Positions 48,401 to 55,682 are shown, counted from the first letter of the stretch. The stretch is DNA of 64,000 nt from Cyanobium sp. T1B-Tous (GCF_024345475.1 NZ_JAGQBE010000001.1:42915-106914), one strand, 5' to 3'. Made by a program: numbers and translations. The notes: generated by a model not told the origin, from the letters alone.

Positions 48401-49866
48401 ACGACCAGCGCCTGGCCCTGGTGGTGGAGCTGCTGCAGCAACGCCTGGCCACCGTGATGGGCCTGGAGGATGCCCGCAGCCTGGATCCCGGCGACTCCCT
48501 CTTCCACATCGGCCTGGATTCGCTGATGGCGGTGGAGCTGGCGGCCGGCATCCAGCGGGATCTGGGGGTGAAGCTGGAGCTGGAATCCTTGGCCGGTGAT
48601 CCCACGATCGAAGCCCTGGCCGCCGTGTTGCTGGAGGCCCTCGTGGATCCCCAGGCGGGGGCGGAGCGGGTGCTGGATCTGGGCCGGGAAGCCCAGCTGG
48701 CGCCCCACTGGAGCCTGCCGGCCGCAGCTCCTTCTGCTGCATCCCCCCCTGGGGAAGCGATTCTGCTCACCGGTGCCTCCGGCTTCCTGGGGGCCTACCT
48801 GCTGGCCGGCCAGTTGCAGCGCTGGGATCGGCTCCAGGTGCGCTGCCTGGTGCGGGCCAGCGACCCCGCCCAGGGCCTGGACCGGATCCGCGCCAACCTC
48901 GACCACTACGGCCTCTGGCAAGACAGCTGGAGCGACCGATTGGTGGCGGTGCCCGGGGACCTGGCCAAGCCCCGATTCGGCCTCTCGGAGTCGGCCTTTG
49001 CCGGCTTGGCACAGGGCCTGGGCGGGATCCTGCACAACGGGGCCCAGCTCAGCCAGATGGCCCCCTACAGCCAGCTGGAGGCCGCCAACGTGGGCGGCAC
49101 CCAGACCATGCTCGACCTGGCGGTGCACCCCGCCGCCGGTGGCCCGGTGCCCGTGCAGCTGATCTCCAGCGTGGCGGCCTTCGAGGCCGCGGCCTACCGC
49201 AACCGCGAGGTGCTCGAGAGCGAGGACGTGGCGGAGTGGCGCGGCATCCACGTGGGCTACTCCCAAACCAAGTGGGTGAGTGAGCGGCGCGTGCTGGCCG
49301 CCGGCGCCGCCGGCCTGCCGGTGACGGTGTACCGCCCGCCCCTGATCGGTGGCCACTCCCAGACCGGTGCCTGGCACGACGACGACCTGCTGCATCGGCT
49401 GCTGCGGGGCTGCCTGGCCCTGGGCATGGCTCCGGATCTCCCCTGGGAGCTGGATCTGGTTCCGGTGGATTACGTGGCCGACGCGGTCACGGCCCTGGCC
49501 TGGATGCCGGAGGCGGTGGGATGCAACGTTCACCTGCAACATCCCGAACCGATGCTGCTGGCCGATCTGCTCGGCAACCTGATCGAGCGCGGGGCGCCGC
49601 TGGAGCTGGTGTCGATGGAGCGCTGGCTGGAGGCGATCGCCGGCGATCCCGCCAATCCCCTCTACGGCATCCGCACCTTCTTCGTGCGGCGTTGGGGCGA
49701 CGAGCAGCTCACCTACCCCGAGCTCAACCAGGCCGGGGTGCGGGCGCGACCGAGCTGCCGGGCCACGGTGGAGCTCCTGGCGGCCCGGGGCGTGCGCTGC
49801 CCGGGCTTCGAGGCCCTGATCGGCCCCTATGCCCGCAGCCTGATCACCGGTGTGGCCTCGCTTTGA
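42493..49866 (+). CDS. type I polyketide synthase, KS-AT-DH-ER-KR-ACP-thioester reductase
   Basis: A 2457-residue single-module enzyme. KS (1-430): active Cys179 (DTACSSS), His314 (EAHGTGT), His354 (NLGHSE). AT (540-830): GHSIGE with Ser634 and HAFH at 733-736, which predicts malonyl-CoA. DH (955-1200): His958 in DHRIRDQVVFP and Asp1111 in LLDSCFQ. ER (1365-1690): HAAAGGVGQAALQVAR. KR (1700-1880): TGAFGGIGQ, Tyr1845, Asn1849, and an LDD motif (B-type). ACP: GLDS with Ser2010. C-terminal reductase (2089-2457): TGASGFLG and Tyr2256-x3-Lys2260. All catalytic residues appear intact. Starts at ATG 42493. Predicted product: fully reduced chain released as aldehyde or alcohol (inference). Confidence 0.95.
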   Translation: MPEPIAIVGIGCRLPGGIDDPERFWEFLRDGRDAIREVPPDRWDLGLHYNADPAHPLTQHVRQGGFVEGIDQFDAAFFGITPREAVCMDPQQRLLLEVAWRALEDGGQPLEQVRGKAVGVFMGISSADYSSLLWASPERYITPDNEPFVLPGNTGCIAANRLSYFFDFKGPSFTVDTACSSSLVAVHLACESLWRGESEAALAGGVQALIHPGIQMSFCKAGLLAPDGRCKSFDASADGYVRSEGAGAVLLKPLAAAQAAGDSIYAVIHGSAVNSDGRSNGMVAPNVRAQIACVREAFARAGIDPAATQYVEAHGTGTRQGDPIELRALGTVLGEGRPEGEACRVGSVKTNLGHSETAAGITGLIKAALCVAKRQLPPSLHCRRPNPSIDFAGLKLQVQTSLEPFPHPERAPVVGVSSFGFGGTNAHVVLADAPQQPAPMRFGARMPLQLLTLSARTPEALARMARDLAGQLQAKPSLKLADLAASANLGRTGFRHRSVCLARDHDQLVTQLQALASERSPLPDGVTRATASRRPGKLAWLFTGQGSQALGMGRELLDHPTFRDAFERVAALLDPLLETPLRELLVPQAGDEALAAAQLNQTGATQPALFAVGYALSQLWQSWGVRPDLLMGHSIGEVLAAHLAGVFSLDDACRLVAARGRLMQALPPTGGMVALLAPLERVQALMARHPAMRVAAYNGPANTVVAGPSAALRQLLAEAEAAGLHARQLAVSHAFHTEAMAPMLEAFERELRQLAFAPPSKPLVSNLTGLLAGAEVAQPDYWCDQVLSPVRFAEGVATLVSQGAQVFLEIGARPTLIGMARQCAQEPAFSHWPSLVPGQSDWEVIYASLGGLWRSGFAVDWAGFHRPYPFRRVSLPGYPFERQRYWWSREGEGSAPASSWLHHLGLTAPANAPLMPAVAAPSNGMPTCSGALTRLDLPGEVEVYQALLGKDGTDLGDHRIRDQVVFPAAGFLTTALAVLQQAEQPLGLGAMRLDQPLKLAGDGGAVRLQCHRRADGLTFHSRPDGADPSPWQRHGEVALGGAPSGEPPFPLTQPPAAATSVQLAGFYEALAQVGLNYGPTYRGLRQLQLADGQAWAELERPEGGQDRGLLDSCFQAVAVLLDPAAREGQLLLPVGLEELWLKALPLPDRLHCQVQLQPSQEPAFVLVNLVLHDGATPLGWIRGFRLRRLPRQALDWLFPLPEAEPDPGPQDWLLETDWQEAPVLESLPQSGGKPLCFTGGEPIPPGTEPLLLWPDLSRPGLVLEDLAADLLGWAQQLAGAPARPVWLVLQGGGPLAAGMAAFARSAALEQPALGWTVLHLADGPPPAAADWPALLALGEREPLLAWRDGRAWVQRLQPLADAPFRLESGSLGSLETLRALPLQRRSPGPGELELAVEATGLNFRDVLNALGLLAGYSRELGMDAEARMPYGGECVGRVVAVGPGVDPALVGQRLLAALAVGSLASHVVCRSALCVPLPAALDPALGASVSTAFLTAIYGLQTLAQLRPGETVLIHAAAGGVGQAALQVARRCGARVLATASAAKQAALLEQGVEAVFDSRSLAFGEQVRAATGGRGVDVVLNSLKGDWVEASFAALADGGRFVELGKIEIWSREEAARRRPDASYLPFDLLEVAAADPSLVRGLLVELLADLEAGHYAPIPLQAFPIERSVEAFRLMAQARHVGKVVITQPERPAAWTIRPGATYLVTGAFGGIGQQLSLWLAAQGARSLVLLGRRPDPQLVQQLQSQGVACESLAFDLAADPPEQLAAALRGKPLVGVFHAAGQLDDGLLEGQTPARQAAVIAPKWGGWQRLEQACRLADCRPEFGVAFSSMAALLGSPGQTSYSLANGALDGLAASPTPTPTHPAWPLLSLQWGPWGGAGMAEGLERRFAALGVGLLPPAQALDALALLLERGRPGCVAVLHNDWPKLAAQLGSRQSAVLQPLLKAAAHADDGAEGEALRQQLAQADDDQRLALVVELLQQRLATVMGLEDARSLDPGDSLFHIGLDSLMAVELAAGIQRDLGVKLELESLAGDPTIEALAAVLLEALVDPQAGAERVLDLGREAQLAPHWSLPAAAPSAASPPGEAILLTGASGFLGAYLLAGQLQRWDRLQVRCLVRASDPAQGLDRIRANLDHYGLWQDSWSDRLVAVPGDLAKPRFGLSESAFAGLAQGLGGILHNGAQLSQMAPYSQLEAANVGGTQTMLDLAVHPAAGGPVPVQLISSVAAFEAAAYRNREVLESEDVAEWRGIHVGYSQTKWVSERRVLAAGAAGLPVTVYRPPLIGGHSQTGAWHDDDLLHRLLRGCLALGMAPDLPWELDLVPVDYVADAVTALAWMPEAVGCNVHLQHPEPMLLADLLGNLIERGAPLELVSMERWLEAIAGDPANPLYGIRTFFVRRWGDEQLTYPELNQAGVRARPSCRATVELLAARGVRCPGFEALIGPYARSLITGVASL

Positions 49867-51107
49867 GCACCGTCGCCGTCCTCCCCTTGGGGCTGGCCGC
49901 TGCGCTGCTGGCCACCTTGGCGTTGCAACTGTTGCTCACCCTGGCGTTCGCCCTGGTGGTGCGCCGTCGGCTGGCCCGCCGTCCCCAGCTGGCCCTGCCT
50001 GCACCGCCAGCGGAAGTGGTGCTGTGCCTGCGGGGGGCCGATCCAAGCCTGGCTGAGGCCTTGGCCGCCCTGGCCGCCCAGACCTACCCCGGCCCCTGGC
50101 GGTTGCTGGTGGTGGTGGATTCCCTGCAGGATCCGGCCTGGACCCTGGCCGAACACCAGATTGCCCGGCTGGAGACGGGGGGCCTGGCCCGCTGGCAGGG
50201 CGCCCGGTTGATCCCCCTGGCCGGGATGCCGGAGGCGGGATCGCTCAAAAGTGCATCCCTGCGCCAGGCCTTCGGCGCGCTGCACGGGGCCACGGAGCTG
50301 GTGGCCTTGGTGGATGCCGATGCGGTGGTGGCGCCCGGCTGGCTCGAGGCCCTGGCGGCGGGGTGCGGTCAGCCTGGCGTGGGGGCGGTGTCGGGCAACC
50401 GCTGGTATGCGCCCGCCCAGGGCAGCCCGGCCGGGATGGTGCGCGCCATCTGGAATGGTGGCGCCCTGGTGCTGATGACCCTGCTGGGGATCCCCTGGGG
50501 GGGCTCCCTGGCGGTGCGGCGCCCGTTGATCGCGTCCACGGGCTGGCGCGATGTGCTCGCCACCAGCCTGTGCGAAGACACGGCCCTGCCGGCCCCCCTG
50601 GCCCGCAGCGGCTGGCGCTACGAGTTCCGCCCGGAGTTGATCGCCCTCGACCGCGATGACGGCATCGCCCTGCGGCCACTGCGCCGCTGGATCAGCCGCC
50701 AGCTGCTCACCGCGCGCCTCCACCATCCGGCCTGGCCCCTGGTGGCCCTGCATGGGCTGGGCACCTGGCTGCTGCTGCTGCTGGCACTCGCAGCTCTGCT
50801 GCTGGCCCTGCTGGAGGGCCAGCTGGCCGCCGCCGGGGTGCTGCTGGCGGCGGTGGTGGCCTACGAGCTGGGCTGCGTGGCCCTGCTGTTGCTGATTGAG
50901 GCGGTGGCCTCCCGGGCCCTGAGGCCCCTGGCGGAGGGCTTGCCCCGGCCGGGACTGGCCGAGGCCTGGCGGCTGCTGCGCTGGCTGCCCCTGGCCCAGT
51001 GGGTGTATGGCCTGGCCACCTTGCGGGCGGCCCTGGCCCGGCGGGTGGAGTGGCGCGGGGTGCACTACCGGGTGGAAGGCCGCGGTGTGCGGCCGCTCAG
51101 CCCTTGA
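49863..51107 (+). CDS. membrane glycosyltransferase, GT2/GT21-like (HpnI/ceramide-glucosyltransferase type)
   Basis: A 414-residue protein with an N-terminal membrane helix (about 8-33) and a C-terminal hydrophobic pair (about 296-346). The GT-A domain has DSLQDPAW, the metal-binding DAD at 151-153 (VALVDADAVVAPGW), CEDT at 237-240 and RRWISRQ at 274-280, similar to the RWxRQ segment of ceramide glucosyltransferases and HpnI. The TTG at 49863 overlaps the PKS stop (TTGA) and is the best start I can see. Co-translated with the PKS, so it probably glycosylates or processes that product. Confidence 0.75.
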   Translation: MSTVAVLPLGLAAALLATLALQLLLTLAFALVVRRRLARRPQLALPAPPAEVVLCLRGADPSLAEALAALAAQTYPGPWRLLVVVDSLQDPAWTLAEHQIARLETGGLARWQGARLIPLAGMPEAGSLKSASLRQAFGALHGATELVALVDADAVVAPGWLEALAAGCGQPGVGAVSGNRWYAPAQGSPAGMVRAIWNGGALVLMTLLGIPWGGSLAVRRPLIASTGWRDVLATSLCEDTALPAPLARSGWRYEFRPELIALDRDDGIALRPLRRWISRQLLTARLHHPAWPLVALHGLGTWLLLLLALAALLLALLEGQLAAAGVLLAAVVAYELGCVALLLLIEAVASRALRPLAEGLPRPGLAEAWRLLRWLPLAQWVYGLATLRAALARRVEWRGVHYRVEGRGVRPLSP

Positions 51108-51651
51108 GCATTTGCTTGGCCAGGATCTGCATCGATTGGCGCAGGTTGGATTCGGTGAGGTCGTAATACGTGCCCAGCAGGAAGCCGGGGATCTGGGGCA
51201 CCACCTGGATCTGGTGCTTCACCAGCACACCGCCCTTGACTGGGGTGATCGTCCAGCTGCCCTGGAGCTGCTTGATGCGGTCACCGCTGATCAGGGCGTA
51301 GCGCATCTGGGTGGGGGGCGTTTCCTGCACCTGCAAGCGCGCTTTGATGCTCAGGCCGAAGGTGTAAGGGGCTTTGTAGGTCTGGGCCAGTTCGAGGCTG
51401 CGGCCGGAGCGACTCACCACCTTGGCCTGCTGGATGTCGGGCATCACGCCGGCCATGGACTCGTAGTTGCTGAGCACGGCCCAGGCCTTGGGAGCCGAGA
51501 CCGGCACCAGCATCGAGGCGGTGTACTGGCCGTGGTGTCCCGAGAGGGTCACCCGGGAGGCGGGGTTGGCGGCCAGCAAGGGCAACGCCTGTAGGGTTGC
51601 CAACAAGCCAACTGTGATCGGGAGACTGCGTCGTTGCAGCAGGTGGGTCAC
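51097..51651 (-). CDS. SRPBCC (polyketide cyclase/START-like) protein with signal peptide
   Basis: A 184-residue protein from GTG 51651. Residues 1-25 form a secretion signal (RRSLPITVGLLATLQALPLLAA). The rest is an SRPBCC fold: YTASMLVPVSAPKAWAVLSNYESMAGVMPDIQQAKVV..., then GSWTITPVKGGVLVKHQIQVVPQIP. Members bind hydrophobic ligands in a deep pocket. Here the protein would act outside the cytoplasm. It lies antisense within the polyketide block, its end overlapping the upstream glycosyltransferase by 11 bases. A nearby GTG (51657) is an alternative start. Confidence 0.75.
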   Translation of the reverse strand: MTHLLQRRSLPITVGLLATLQALPLLAANPASRVTLSGHHGQYTASMLVPVSAPKAWAVLSNYESMAGVMPDIQQAKVVSRSGRSLELAQTYKAPYTFGLSIKARLQVQETPPTQMRYALISGDRIKQLQGSWTITPVKGGVLVKHQIQVVPQIPGFLLGTYYDLTESNLRQSMQILAKQMLKG

Positions 51652-51708
51652 GACCACGGCGTTCCAGGCGATGCGGCCATTGTTGACCAGCCGTGCCCAC
51701 GGCGGCGC

Positions 51709-52812
51709 GTGTATTTCCTCAGTGGCTTCGATCCCCGCGGGGCCAGTTTTTATTACCGCCTCTTCGCTGAGCAGGTGCGTGAGCTGAAGCGGCGCAGTGG
51801 TCGGGGGCTCCGGGTGGGGCAACGCCGCGGCCAGCATCTGGAGCGTCTGATCAGCCGCTGGCAGGTGGGTGAGGACGGGGCCGCTGATGTCGACTTCTGC
51901 TTCCTGCACTGGGATGACATCGCCCGATCCCACTGGCCGCGGAGCCCGCTGGTGCTGCTCTGGGAGGGGCTTGGAATTTATCGCTGGTATCTGCTTGAAG
52001 GGGGTTATCACAAGATTCGCCGCTGGTCCCCTCAAGTGGCTCTCTGCGGTCTGTATCCGCTGCTTTATGTACTTGTCGCTCTTGCTGTGCTCGCCCTTGC
52101 CTGGTTCGTGGTGGGGGTACTGGGCGGCTTGATGGGCGTGCCTCAAACCCTGCTGTTGATCATCCAGCTGGGTCTGGTTGGTCTCGGCGGCTTGCAGGCT
52201 TGGCGGCTAGGGGAGGCCATCGGCGTGGTGTGGCTGTTCCGCTCGATTCGCTTCACCCATCGGCTGGGCCAGGCCCGCGATCGGGATCTGCGCCAGCGGG
52301 TTGCGGTGCTGGCGCGGCAGATCCTGGTGCTGGAGGCGGAGACACCAGGGGCCCAGGTGTGGCTGGTGGGCCACAGCAGCGGCTCCTTCGTGATGGCGAT
52401 GCTGGCTGCCGAATTGCGGCGCCAGGGCGCCGAGGAGGCGTTGGCGGGGCGGCTGCAGCTGCTCAGCCTGGGTCAGAACCTGGCCAACCTGGCGGTGCAC
52501 AGCCAGGCCCAGTCCTTCCATGCCGATCTAGCCCTGCTGGCCCAGGAACCCAGGCTCCCTTGGCGGGACGTCACCTCCCGCGACGACTACCTCTGCTTTG
52601 CGGCGGTGGATCCCTATCGCAGTTGTGATCTTCCTGGCCTGGAGGTGGCCTACCCCGATCTGCAACTGATCCCCCTGGCCCAGCGGCAAGGTCTCACCAG
52701 CCTGGGAGCTCTGCTTAGCCATCAGTTTGATCTCCATTTCGAATACCTGCGCACCGCCAAGCCGGGGCGCAGCGGTGGCTTCGACCTGATTGAGGAGTTG
52801 CTGGCGCCATGA
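51709..52812 (+). CDS. putative membrane alpha/beta serine hydrolase, unclassified
   Basis: A 367-residue protein from GTG 51709, divergent from the SRPBCC gene with a 57-base gap. The N-terminus VYFLSGFDPRGASFYYRLF resembles the first strand of an alpha/beta hydrolase. Two membrane helices occupy about 112-160. A nucleophile elbow GHSSGS (Ser223) follows, within QVWLVGHSSGSFVMAMLAAEL. Possible catalytic Asp and His lie in FAAVDPYRSCD and SHQFDLHFEY. It could be an esterase or a thioesterase for the cluster product. The P450 start overlaps its stop (ATGA). Confidence 0.6.
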   Translation: MYFLSGFDPRGASFYYRLFAEQVRELKRRSGRGLRVGQRRGQHLERLISRWQVGEDGAADVDFCFLHWDDIARSHWPRSPLVLLWEGLGIYRWYLLEGGYHKIRRWSPQVALCGLYPLLYVLVALAVLALAWFVVGVLGGLMGVPQTLLLIIQLGLVGLGGLQAWRLGEAIGVVWLFRSIRFTHRLGQARDRDLRQRVAVLARQILVLEAETPGAQVWLVGHSSGSFVMAMLAAELRRQGAEEALAGRLQLLSLGQNLANLAVHSQAQSFHADLALLAQEPRLPWRDVTSRDDYLCFAAVDPYRSCDLPGLEVAYPDLQLIPLAQRQGLTSLGALLSHQFDLHFEYLRTAKPGRSGGFDLIEELLAP

Positions 52813-54278
52813 GTGATGAACCGATCTATCCCCATCCCCAGCCGTACACCCCCAATTTCCTGCGCCGCATCCGCCGGGGCCTCTACTCCTGGTTTGGCCT
52901 GCTCAACGAATGGGATTTCCGCGTCCCGGTGGGGGCCCTGCGCTTCATGGGGCTCCACCTGCTGCTGGTGAACGACCCAGCGGCGGTGCGCCAGGTGATG
53001 GTGTCAGAGGTGGATCAGTTCCCCAAGCACCCCTTCACCCTGTGGATGTTGGAGCCGCTGATTGGCCGTGGCATCTTTTCGGTGAATGGAGAGGAGTGGG
53101 CCCACCAGCGCCGCCTGTTGGATCAGGCCCTCCAGATGGCCCAGCTGCAGCGGGTGTTGCCCCAGATGGTGGCGGCCTGCGAAGCGAGCCTGGTGCGACT
53201 CGAGGGCTTGGCCGATGGCCGTCCGATCGATGCCGACGCCGAGATGACCCTGGTGACGGCGGATGTGATCGTGCGCACGATCCTGTCCCGCCCCCTGGAG
53301 GGAACGGAGGCTGAGGAGATTTTTGCAGCCTTCAGCCGGTACCAGAAGCGGGCTGGCCGGGCCCTGATGCTGCGCTTTCTGCGGTTCCCGCGCCGGCGCC
53401 TCCAGGGCTACCTGGCCACCCATGCCGCCCCGATCCGGGCCTGGATTGCCGCGGCGATCGATGCCCGCCTGGCCGATCCCGACGCCACGGCCGATGACCT
53501 GCTCGGCGCCCTCCTGGCGGCTCGGGATCCGGAAACCGGTGGCGGCTTCAGCCGCGATGAGCTGGTGGATCAGGTGTGTGTGCTGTTTCTGGCGGGCCAC
53601 GAGACCTCCGCCAGTGCGTTGGCCATGGCGGTGTATCTGCTGGGCCGGTTTCCGGAGGTGCAGCAGCGCCTGCGCGCTGAGGTGCTGGAGGTGCTGGGCT
53701 CCCGGGCCGGCGCGCCGGATCGGCCCCTGGGCTTCGAGGAGCTGCGCCAGCTCAGCTACGGCGCCGCCGTGTTCAACGAGACGCTGCGGCTCTACCCGCC
53801 GCTGAGTTTCTTCATCCGCGAGTCCCAGGCCGATACGGAGCTGGCGGGCAGCCGCTGCCCGATGCGGGCCTTGGTGACCCTCTCGCCCTGGGTGATTCAG
53901 CGCCATGAACAGCACTGGAGCGAACCCCATGCTTTCCGGCCCGAGCGCTTCTTGACGGACACCCCTGGCGAGCTCAGCAGCGCAGACGATCGCCGCTGGG
54001 CTCGCGACGCCTTCCTGCCCTATGGGCTGGGGCCACGCAAGTGCCCGGGGGCGGCCTTTGCCCAGCAGGAGGCCTTGCTGGTGCTGGCGGAGCTGGTGCG
54101 TCGCTTTGAGGTGTTGCCGGATCCGGAGCACGAACCGGAGCTGGTGGCGCGACTCACCCTGCGCTCCCGCAACGGCATCCGGGTGCGCTTGGTGCGCCGC
54201 ACTCCCCGCTCGGCGTTGGCGCCGGAAGGCCCCCGCATGGATGCCCCAGAATGGCAACAAAACCTGGTCCAGCCATGA
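52809..54278 (+). CDS. cytochrome P450
   Basis: A 489-residue P450. The I-helix oxygen-binding AGHETS is at 262-267, ExxR at 324-327 (ETLRLYPP), the PERF motif at 378-381 and the haem Cys at 412 in LPYGLGPRKCPG, where Tyr replaces the usual Phe of FxxGxRxCxG. No membrane anchor is predicted. ATG overlaps the hydrolase stop. It probably hydroxylates the chain made by the polyketide synthase (inference from context). No ferredoxin or reductase gene lies beside it, so it must use shared ferredoxin. Confidence 0.93.
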   Translation: MSDEPIYPHPQPYTPNFLRRIRRGLYSWFGLLNEWDFRVPVGALRFMGLHLLLVNDPAAVRQVMVSEVDQFPKHPFTLWMLEPLIGRGIFSVNGEEWAHQRRLLDQALQMAQLQRVLPQMVAACEASLVRLEGLADGRPIDADAEMTLVTADVIVRTILSRPLEGTEAEEIFAAFSRYQKRAGRALMLRFLRFPRRRLQGYLATHAAPIRAWIAAAIDARLADPDATADDLLGALLAARDPETGGGFSRDELVDQVCVLFLAGHETSASALAMAVYLLGRFPEVQQRLRAEVLEVLGSRAGAPDRPLGFEELRQLSYGAAVFNETLRLYPPLSFFIRESQADTELAGSRCPMRALVTLSPWVIQRHEQHWSEPHAFRPERFLTDTPGELSSADDRRWARDAFLPYGLGPRKCPGAAFAQQEALLVLAELVRRFEVLPDPEHEPELVARLTLRSRNGIRVRLVRRTPRSALAPEGPRMDAPEWQQNLVQP

Positions 54279-54466
54279 CGGCCCCCCAGCCCGAGCCCCA
54301 CCCCCACGATTTCGAGGTGCAGAAGGAGCTGCATCAAAAAATCCGCAACGACCCCGACTACGACGACTGGGAATACGGCACCGAGCCCCTGCCCCATGAG
54401 GCCTGGGTGGCGAAGCAGGCCGCCCAGGACGGCGCTACCCCCCCGGAGCCACCGGCCTCGGCTTGA
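54275..54466 (+). CDS. small acidic protein (63 aa) coupled to the P450
   Basis: A 63-residue frame whose ATG overlaps the P450 stop (ATGA). It is rich in Glu, Asp, His and Pro (FEVQKELHQKIRNDPDYDDW) and has no Cys and no membrane helix. Translational coupling suggests a protein acting with the P450 or needed in equal amounts. Its 3' end overlaps the end of the following MFS gene by 32 bases on the other strand. No family recognised. Confidence 0.6.
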   Translation: MTAPQPEPHPHDFEVQKELHQKIRNDPDYDDWEYGTEPLPHEAWVAKQAAQDGATPPEPPASA

Positions 54467-55682
54467 GCCGTTTCACCAGGTTGAGTCCGGCCAGGCAGAG
54501 CAGGGTCATCAGGATCCAGAAGCCACCGGCGTGGCGCTGGGCATCGAGGGCCAGTCCCGCCAGCAGCGGCGCCCCCAGGGCACTGAGGGCGAAGCACTGG
54601 GAGAACAGGGCCATGGCCAGACCCTGATGCTCCCGCGGGCTCAGCTCGATCACCGCCTCGGTGGCGATCGGCAGGAAGGCGGCCTCCCCCAGGGCGAGGG
54701 GCAGCTGGGCCAGCAGCACCAGCCAGAGCCCCTGGCGGGTGAGGGCGGAAAAGGCCAGCAGCACCGTGCCGGCCGCAAAGCAGGCCAGGGCCAGCCCCAG
54801 CCCGTGGGCCACGGGCCGGCGGGCGAGGGCCTGCCCCACCGGCCACTGGATCAGCACCAACAGTCCCAGCTGCAGGCCGATCAGCAGCGCCCCCAGGCTT
54901 TCCGGCATGGCGGCCCGTTCCAGGCCGCCGCGCACCAGATCCAGGGGCAGGGCGCTCTGCATCAGCGCCGGCAGCGACGTGGCCAGCAAGCTGATCGCCA
55001 GCACCGGCAGCAGTGGCGGCAGCCAGTCCCCCCAGGCGGCCTTGACGGCTGTTCCGTCGCCGTGGCGCTGGGGCCGCAGCAGGGGTCGGCGCAGCAGCAG
55101 GGCCGCCACCGTGAGGGCGCAGCCGATGTCGATCAGGTAGATCCCCCGCAGCTGGCCGGCCGCCGCCAGCAGCGCCCCCAGCAGGGCTCCGGTGGCGATG
55201 CCTGCTGCGTCGGCGCTGCGTGCCAGGGCATAGCCCCGCGCCGAGGGAATCGGCGCCGGGCCGCTGTCGCTGCCCAGCGGCACCGCCAGCTCCACCGCCG
55301 GCCAGTAGAGGCCGGCCGCGATGCCCAGCAGCAGCTGGCCCTGCACATACCCCCCGAAGCTGGCCGTGCCCACCAGCCGCAGATCGCCCAACACGGCCGC
55401 CACGGAGGCCAGCAGCACCGGGATCGAGCAGGCCAGGCCCCGATCCAGCAGGGCCCCACTGGCAAAGCGTCCCAGCGTGCCCGCCAGGGCCGCCAGGGCC
55501 AGGCCCTGGGTGACCGCCTGGGCGCTGAAGGCCTCTTGGTGGAACACGATCGGCGTGAGATAGAGCACCCCTCCGGCCCCGATCGAGGCCACCAGCCGCA
55601 CCAGGGCCACCTGGCGCAGGGCCGCCGGAAACTGGGCCAACCAGCGCGGTGCCGCAGGCCCGTCACGTCGGGAGGGGATCAA
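54435..55682 (-). CDS. MFS transporter
   Basis: A 415-residue protein with about twelve hydrophobic helices. FASGALLDRGLACSIPVLL near 83 is the loop 2-3 region (GxLxDRxG) of major facilitators. The central loop is charged (LLRPQRHGDGTAVKAAWGDW). TTG 55682 is the only start that keeps the first helix intact. It is convergent with the P450 operon and closes the accessory block. Whether it exports the polyketide product is not known. Confidence 0.75.
   Translation of the reverse strand: MIPSRRDGPAAPRWLAQFPAALRQVALVRLVASIGAGGVLYLTPIVFHQEAFSAQAVTQGLALAALAGTLGRFASGALLDRGLACSIPVLLASVAAVLGDLRLVGTASFGGYVQGQLLLGIAAGLYWPAVELAVPLGSDSGPAPIPSARGYALARSADAAGIATGALLGALLAAAGQLRGIYLIDIGCALTVAALLLRRPLLRPQRHGDGTAVKAAWGDWLPPLLPVLAISLLATSLPALMQSALPLDLVRGGLERAAMPESLGALLIGLQLGLLVLIQWPVGQALARRPVAHGLGLALACFAAGTVLLAFSALTRQGLWLVLLAQLPLALGEAAFLPIATEAVIELSPREHQGLAMALFSQCFALSALGAPLLAGLALDAQRHAGGFWILMTLLCLAGLNLVKRLKPRPVAPGG

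Noticed and set aside
44518..49542. A 1674-codon open frame on the strand opposite the polyketide synthase.
   Set aside because: GC-rich codon bias leaves few stops in opposing frames. The translation is repetitive in Gly/Gln/His/Arg with no domain, while the plus strand has a full set of PKS catalytic motifs.
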